From assembly GCA_018110855.1 (NCBI GenBank), contig JAGBFZ010000402.1:1-11122 (forward strand): a stretch of 11,122 nucleotides of DNA. Direction: 5' to 3'. Every line of letters begins with the position of its first letter. Position 1 is the stretch's first letter. Below are positions 6,674-11,122 of this stretch, piece after piece. Source of the DNA: Oscillospiraceae bacterium (GTDB lineage Bacteria; Bacillota; Clostridia; Oscillospirales; Ruminococcaceae). Position numbers and translations under genes: made by a program. Below the pieces are notes generated by a model that searched no databases, was not told the DNA's origin, and saw only the letters and a program-made list of their open reading frames with translations.

Positions 6674-9619
6674 ATGTCAAAAATATATTCGCTGGGTCTG
6701 GACATCGGCTCAACAACAGTAAAAACAGTCATCTTAGAGGACGGAAAAATAATCCACGCCAAATATCAGCGCCATTTCTCCAAGGTCCGTGAAACAGCCG
6801 CAGAGCAGGTTGCAGAGATCGGCAGGGAATATCCCGATGCAGAGTTTCACCTTGCCATAACAGGCTCGGCAGGACTTGGACTTGCCAACGCCGCAGGACT
6901 TCCCTTCGTGCAGGAGGTGCACAGCGCATTCATCTCCGTAAAGAAGGACTATCCCGATGCGGATTGTGTAATAGAGCTGGGCGGCGAGGATGCAAAGATA
7001 ATCTTCCTCACAGGAGGAACAGAGCAGCGAATGAACGGCTCCTGCGCAGGCGGAACAGGCGCATTTATCGACCAGATGGCAACGCTCCTCGGAATAACCG
7101 TAGATGAGATGGACGAGCTTTCCGCAAAAGCTGAGAAGCTCTATCCCATCGCCTCGCGCTGCGGAGTATTCGCAAAATCGGATATCCAGCCCCTTCTCAA
7201 TCAGGGTGCGAGACGAGAGGATATCGCCGCGTCAATATTTCAGTCGGTAGTGGATCAGACCGTTTCGGGACTTGCGCAGGGCAGGGAGATAAAGGGCAAG
7301 GTGCTTTTCCTCGGCGGACCTCTCACATTTATAAAAGGACTCAGAAAAGCCTTTGTAAATACCCTTCAGCTGTCCGATGAAAATGCCGTGTTCCCCGAAA
7401 ATGCCCAGTGCTTCATGGCATACGGCAGCGCACTCTATGCCGCAGAATCGGAGCCCGAGGTGTTCACCGCCGCGGAAATAGCCGAAAAAATGAAAGCCGC
7501 AAAGGTAAATGACGATATCATCACAGGCAGACGGCTTTTTGAAAATCAGGCGCAGTATGACGAGTTCATAGCCCGCCACGGCAGACATGACCTTCCCTTT
7601 GAGGATATAAAAACCTATGAAGGCGAAGCATACCTTGGAATAGATGCAGGCTCCACCACCACAAAGCTTGTGCTTATAACCCCCGACGGAAAGCTGCTCT
7701 ATCAGCATTATGTGTCAAATAAGGGACAGCCCCTTAACGTAATAACCGCACAGCTAAAGGAGATATACAGCCTTATCGGTGACAGGATAGCAATACGCTC
7801 CTCAGCCGTAACAGGCTATGGCGAAGATTTAATAAAAGCAGGCGTGGGCGTAGATTACGGACTTGTAGAAACCGTTGCCCATTATAAAGCCGCATCATAT
7901 TTCTGCCCCGACGTAGATTTCATAATCGACATCGGCGGACAGGATATCAAGTGCTTCAAAATAAAGAATCACGCCATCGACAGTATCATGCTCAACGAAG
8001 CCTGCTCCTCGGGCTGCGGCTCGTTCATACAGACCTTTGCTCAGGCAATGGGCTATGATATCGCAGAATTTGCAAGACTCGGACTTTTTGCGGAAAGACC
8101 CGTAGACCTTGACTCCCGCTGCACAGTGTTCATGAACAGCTCAGTAAAGCAGGCGCAGAAGGACGGAGCCTCGGTTGAAGATATCTCCGCAGGACTGTCC
8201 TCCTCCATCATCAAAAACGCAATATATAAGGTAATCCGAGCAAACTCCGCAGAGGAGCTTGGCAAAAACATCGTAGTGCAGGGCGGAACGTTCCTTAATG
8301 ACGCCGTGCTCAGAGCCTTCGAGCAGGAAATAGGCAGAGACGTGGTAAGACCCGCCATAGCAGGACTTATGGGCGCATTCGGCGCAGCACTTTATGCAAA
8401 GGAGACCTCAGCCGCCGAAAATAAGCTTGCCTCCGATCTGATAACCCCCGAAAAGCTGGCGGACTTCTCCTTCAAATCCCGTCAGATGAACTGTGGCGGC
8501 TGTACCGCAAAATGCTCCCTCACCATGATAACCTTCTCGGACGGACATAAATTCATCAGCGGCAACCGCTGTGAAAAGGGCGCAGGAATAACCAAAAAGG
8601 AAGAAGCCCCCTGCCTCTATCAGTATAAATATCAGCTTATCCGCAGCCTTTCCGATAACGGCAATCCCGAAGCACCGAAAGCAACCATCGGACTTCCTCT
8701 TGTGCTTGGCTTCTATGACCAGCTTGCCTTCTGGACAGCCTTTTTCCATAAGCTTGGCTTTAAAACGGAGCTTTCCGCAGAGAGTACAAGGGATCTGTAC
8801 TTCAAGGGACAGCATACCATTCCCTCGGATACCGTCTGCTACCCCGCAAAGCTTGCCCACGGACATATCGTAGACCTTCTCGAAAAGAAGGTAGATGTCA
8901 TCTTCTACCCCTGCGAGACCTATAATATCGACGAAGGACATTCGGACAATAACTATAACTGCCCCGTAGTAGCCTACTATCCCGAGCTTTTAAAAGCGAA
9001 TATCCCCGAGCTTAACGTGGAAAACTTCCTCTATCCCTATATGGACGTAAACCTCGAGAAGCATATCGTCCAGACGGTGTGCAAGGTTTTCGGAAAATAC
9101 CGCCTAAATAAAAAGGACGTAAAGGAAGCATGGCATATAGGCATGAAGGCTCTTGAGGATTATCATGCAGCAGTAGTGAAAAAGGGCAGCGAAATAATCT
9201 CGGAAGCGAGAAAGAAGAATATGCCCATAATCGTCCTCAGCGGCAGACCTTACCACGTTGACCCCGAGATAAACCACGGCATACATAAGCTGATAACCTC
9301 TCTCGGAATGGCAGTAGTCACCGAGGACGCAGTCTGCCACCTTGCAGAAACGCCCGTGCTCCACGTTCTCAATCAGTGGACGTACCATTCAAGGCTCTAC
9401 CGAGCAGCGGAGTATGTTACCACCCAGCCCGATATGCAGCTTGTCCAGCTTGTGTCCTTCGGCTGCGGAATAGACGCAGTTACCACCGATGAGGTGCGAT
9501 CCATACTCGAACCCAAGGGCAAATTCTATACCCAGCTCAAAATCGACGAAATAAGCAATCTTGGCGCAGTAAAAATACGTCTCAGAAGCCTCGAAGCAGC
9601 AATAAAAGCGAGCAAATAA
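6674..9619 (+). CDS. Two-domain 2-hydroxyacyl-CoA dehydratase activase-like ATPase with DUF2229 region
   Basis: This 981-residue protein joins two BadF/BadG/BcrA/HgdC-type ATPase domains. Domain 1 (about 5-257) has GLDIGSTTVK (8-17), ELGGEDAK (101-108), Cys124 in GSCAGGTG, Cys163 in RCGVFAKSD and LGGP (213-216). Domain 2 (about 319-576) has GIDAGSTTTK (322-331), DIGGQD (419-424), Cys444 and Cys448 (ACSSGCGS), Cys483 in RCTVFM and QGGTFLND (536-543). Cys124 and Cys163 match the residues that hold the shared 4Fe-4S cluster in HgdC-type activators. A Cys607-x2-Cys610-x3-Cys614 motif with Cys633 follows, then a DUF2229-like part (about 671-890). Activators of this family use ATP to inject an electron into radical dehydratases; the partner here is unknown. 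From memory, many relatives run to about 1400 residues with a further dehydratase-like part, which is absent here. An AAAGGA site lies 11 bases upstream, inside the end of aroK. Confidence 0.9.
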   Translation: MSKIYSLGLDIGSTTVKTVILEDGKIIHAKYQRHFSKVRETAAEQVAEIGREYPDAEFHLAITGSAGLGLANAAGLPFVQEVHSAFISVKKDYPDADCVIELGGEDAKIIFLTGGTEQRMNGSCAGGTGAFIDQMATLLGITVDEMDELSAKAEKLYPIASRCGVFAKSDIQPLLNQGARREDIAASIFQSVVDQTVSGLAQGREIKGKVLFLGGPLTFIKGLRKAFVNTLQLSDENAVFPENAQCFMAYGSALYAAESEPEVFTAAEIAEKMKAAKVNDDIITGRRLFENQAQYDEFIARHGRHDLPFEDIKTYEGEAYLGIDAGSTTTKLVLITPDGKLLYQHYVSNKGQPLNVITAQLKEIYSLIGDRIAIRSSAVTGYGEDLIKAGVGVDYGLVETVAHYKAASYFCPDVDFIIDIGGQDIKCFKIKNHAIDSIMLNEACSSGCGSFIQTFAQAMGYDIAEFARLGLFAERPVDLDSRCTVFMNSSVKQAQKDGASVEDISAGLSSSIIKNAIYKVIRANSAEELGKNIVVQGGTFLNDAVLRAFEQEIGRDVVRPAIAGLMGAFGAALYAKETSAAENKLASDLITPEKLADFSFKSRQMNCGGCTAKCSLTMITFSDGHKFISGNRCEKGAGITKKEEAPCLYQYKYQLIRSLSDNGNPEAPKATIGLPLVLGFYDQLAFWTAFFHKLGFKTELSAESTRDLYFKGQHTIPSDTVCYPAKLAHGHIVDLLEKKVDVIFYPCETYNIDEGHSDNNYNCPVVAYYPELLKANIPELNVENFLYPYMDVNLEKHIVQTVCKVFGKYRLNKKDVKEAWHIGMKALEDYHAAVVKKGSEIISEARKKNMPIIVLSGRPYHVDPEINHGIHKLITSLGMAVVTEDAVCHLAETPVLHVLNQWTYHSRLYRAAEYVTTQPDMQLVQLVSFGCGIDAVTTDEVRSILEPKGKFYTQLKIDEISNLGAVKIRLRSLEAAIKASK

Positions 9620-9629
9620 CCAATAAAAA

Positions 9630-9663
9630 ACGGGTCTCACTCCGAAAAAAGAGTGAGACCCGT
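9630..9663. terminator. Shared terminator between converging operons
   Basis: ACGGGTCTCACTC (9630-9642) and GAGTGAGACCCGT (9651-9663) form a perfect 13-bp stem with an 8-base loop. On the minus strand it is followed by TTTTT and further A/T bases, so it is a strong terminator for the K+/rubredoxin operon. On the plus strand the tail is TTAATTATTAT, a weaker U-tract, but the long stem probably still ends the aroK operon transcript 11 bases after its last stop. Confidence 0.9.
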
Positions 9664-9676
9664 TAATTATTATACC

Positions 9677-10294
9677 TTACTGAAGCCTCTCAAAATCCAC
9701 AGCCCCATGCTTGCAAATAGGACAAACGAAATCCTCGGGGAGAACATCGCCCTCATAAATGTAACCGCAAACCTTGCAGACCCAGCCCGACTTCTTCTGA
9801 GCAGCAGGACGAGGCTTCACATTCGCCTGATAATATTCGTATGTCATAGATGGCTTGTCCGAAAGCACCTCACCGTCAGTCATCTCAGCAATAAACATGG
9901 TGTGAGTACCCAGATCAATTTCCTTAACGACCTTTCCCGACATAAACGCATTTGCATAAGCACTAACATAAAGCAATCCGTTGTCCGCATACTTAGGAGC
10001 AAACTTGTAGGAATCGGGAGTGCCGAACTTCATGGAATCTCTTCCGCTCTGAAAACCGAAGTGCTTGAAAAGCTCAAAGGGAGCAGTGTTGTCAATAACG
10101 GAAACATTGAATTTACCCGTATTTTTTATCATGTCATGAGTAAAATTGCCCTTGTTCACCGTCACAGCTATCTGCATGGGATCGCTTGTAAGCTGAATAA
10201 CGGTGTTAACGATGCAGCCGTTGTCCTTGTCGCCCTCGGAAGCAGTGAGAACGAAAAGACCGTAAGAGATCTTGTAAACCGATTTTTTGTTCAT
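9677..10294 (-). CDS. Flavin reductase-rubredoxin fusion (high-molecular-weight rubredoxin type)
   Basis: The 205-residue protein joins an FMN-binding split-barrel flavin reductase domain (about residues 1-155, starting MNKKSVYKISYGLFVLTA) to a C-terminal rubredoxin (about 168-205). The rubredoxin iron ligands are Cys173 and Cys176 (VCKVCGYIYEG) and Cys191 and Cys194 (CPICKHG). The two parts are joined by a Lys/Pro/Ala-rich linker (160-169). In acetogens and other anaerobes, proteins of this design (Hrb) carry electrons from NAD(P)H to partners such as flavodiiron oxygen reductases; that role is inferred here. I chose ATG 10294 because AAAGGA lies 9 bases upstream; an upstream in-frame TTG would include that ribosome binding site. 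The gene is 23 bases after the K+ regulator gene in the same direction, so it is probably the last gene of that operon. Confidence 0.93.
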   Translation of the reverse strand: MNKKSVYKISYGLFVLTASEGDKDNGCIVNTVIQLTSDPMQIAVTVNKGNFTHDMIKNTGKFNVSVIDNTAPFELFKHFGFQSGRDSMKFGTPDSYKFAPKYADNGLLYVSAYANAFMSGKVVKEIDLGTHTMFIAEMTDGEVLSDKPSMTYEYYQANVKPRPAAQKKSGWVCKVCGYIYEGDVLPEDFVCPICKHGAVDFERLQ

Positions 10295-10317
10295 AATATC
10301 AATTCCTTTCAAAAAAA

Positions 10318-10971
10318 TTATTTTATTTTGCTAACATATTTTTCCATATCCCTCTGCTTGCCCAGAACCAGCACATGATCGCCGTGACTGAAAACGTAGT
10401 CCGCCCCGGGCATAGAAACGACCTCTGCGCCCTTTTTAATGGCAAGAATGTTTATTTTGTACTTGTTGCGGATATTAAGCTCAATAATGCTGTGATTTTC
10501 CCATGAATCAAGAATGGGGATCTCGTAGATGCCCGTGTCGGAAGATATCTCAGTGTAATCGAAAATGTTTGAAAGGCTGTACTGAACAGCAAGCTTCTCG
10601 GCACGGTCACGTTCGGGATAAACCACCTCGTCCGCACCGTTTCTGCCGAGAAACTTGGCGTGGATATTGGTGCTTGCCTTGCTCACGACCTTTTTGGCGC
10701 CCATCTCCTTGAGCTGACTTGTAATTTCAAGGCTCGCCTGAAAATTGCTTCCGATGCAGACAAAGCAGATGTCAAAATTTCTGACGCCGAGACTTTCAAG
10801 AGCCTCCTGCTTGGTGCAGTCAGCTATCTTGGCATTCACAGCATACTGCATAAATTCGCGGATATTGTCCTCATTGTTGTCAACCACCATAACATCGTTG
10901 CCCAGCTCGGAGAATTTAGCCGCAAGAGTCTTTCCGAATCTACCCAGACCGATAATAAGAACAGAGCGCAT
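10318..10971 (-). CDS. ktrA: TrkA/KtrA-family K+ uptake regulatory subunit (single RCK)
   Basis: This cytosolic ring-forming subunit gates a TrkH/KtrB K+ channel in response to bound nucleotides. The 217-residue product contains one RCK unit: a Rossmann N-domain with IIGLGRFGKTLA (6-17), VVDNN (29-33, acidic residue at the end of strand 2 for ribose binding), ADCTKQEALESLGV (50-63) and FVCIGSNFQAS (70-80), then a TrkA_C domain (about 135-217, with IIELNIRNKY and HGDHVLVLG). One RCK unit rather than two points to the KtrA type found in Gram-positive bacteria. I chose ATG 10971, where the protein begins MRSVLIIGLG and AAAGGA lies 11 bases upstream. An earlier ATG at 11001 would overlap the channel gene and has no clear ribosome binding site. 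The channel gene ends just upstream. Confidence 0.94.
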   Translation of the reverse strand: MRSVLIIGLGRFGKTLAAKFSELGNDVMVVDNNEDNIREFMQYAVNAKIADCTKQEALESLGVRNFDICFVCIGSNFQASLEITSQLKEMGAKKVVSKASTNIHAKFLGRNGADEVVYPERDRAEKLAVQYSLSNIFDYTEISSDTGIYEIPILDSWENHSIIELNIRNKYKINILAIKKGAEVVSMPGADYVFSHGDHVLVLGKQRDMEKYVSKIK

Positions 10972-10990
10972 AGTAAAAAAATTCCTTTCA

Positions 10991-11122
10991 TTAACCAACA
11001 TTTACCTGTTCAACAGGATTGTGAACGCCCGTGAATTTCTTTGTTCCCGTAAAAATGAGAGCAAAGGAAACGCTTCCCACACGTCCGCAGTACATGAGCA
11101 GTATTATGACCATTCTTGAAAA
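10991..11122 (-). CDS. TrkH/KtrB-family K+ channel subunit, C-terminal fragment
   Basis: The minus strand reads 43 codons in frame from the right edge to a TAA at 10991. The segment begins FSRMVIILLMYCGRVGSVSF, ending a hydrophobic helix with the GRVG turn typical of the last membrane segments of TrkH/KtrB K+ transporters, followed by a short polar tail (NPVEQVNVG). Only the last part of a protein of roughly 450 residues is present. The family call rests on this short stretch plus the RCK regulator gene that starts 19 bases downstream, which is the usual arrangement of the two subunits of one transporter. Confidence 0.85.
   Translation of the reverse strand, partial: FSRMVIILLMYCGRVGSVSFALIFTGTKKFTGVHNPVEQVNVG

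Noticed and set aside
9653..10378. A 241-codon plus-strand open frame opposite the flavin reductase-rubredoxin gene
   Set aside because: It starts within the terminator hairpin, shows no family motif, and lies opposite a gene with clear rubredoxin cysteines.
1..11122. Mobile element, prophage, CRISPR or defence island
   Set aside because: No transposase, integrase, terminal repeats, repeat-spacer array, tRNA-adjacent attachment site or phage genes are visible. Coding style is even across the window and most genes are housekeeping types.

Overview
The window looks like chromosome from a low-to-mid GC Gram-positive anaerobe of the Clostridia, most like Ruminococcus and other Oscillospiraceae. 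The support is the gene content: a clostridial-style MurD, a long two-ATPase relative of the 2-hydroxyacyl-CoA dehydratase activators, a flavin reductase-rubredoxin fusion, and a two-component K+ uptake system. Consensus-like TTGaca/TATAAT promoters and AGGAGG or AAAGGA ribosome binding sites agree with this. I could not run a database search, so the taxon is an inference. I see no phage genes, transposase, CRISPR array, rRNA or tRNA.

Layout. (1) Bases 1-2410, minus strand: murD and an M42-family aminopeptidase (cut by the left edge) read as one unit from a clear promoter at 2382-2410. (2) Bases 2470-3245, minus strand: a single-gene unit for a YgjP-type HELxH metal hydrolase, with its own promoter and a strong terminator. 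(3) Bases 3335-3564, plus strand: a compact single-gene unit with a consensus promoter, a near-perfect ribosome binding site, a 35-residue one-helix membrane protein and a UUCG-capped terminator. This gene is short enough to be missed by automatic annotation. (4) Bases 3579-9663, plus strand: a four-gene operon. It holds an uncharacterised zinc-ribbon protein (DUF6076-like), an unrecognised helical protein coupled to it by ATGA, shikimate kinase (aroK), and a 981-residue activase-like iron-sulfur ATPase. It starts at an extended -10 promoter with an A/T-tract upstream element. It ends at a 13-bp hairpin shared with the converging operon. (5) Bases 9677-11122, minus strand: the end of a TrkH/KtrB K+ channel subunit, then its single-RCK regulator (TrkA/KtrA), then the flavin reductase-rubredoxin protein.

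How the genes work together. MurD serves peptidoglycan synthesis and AroK serves aromatic amino acid synthesis. The K+ genes form one transporter. The flavin-rubredoxin protein is an electron carrier, probably for oxygen or oxidative-stress defence, and may share the K+ transcript. The activase-like protein resembles the ATP-driven electron injectors of radical dehydratases, but its substrate enzyme is not in the window. The two genes that open the aroK operon and the 35-residue membrane protein are the least understood parts.
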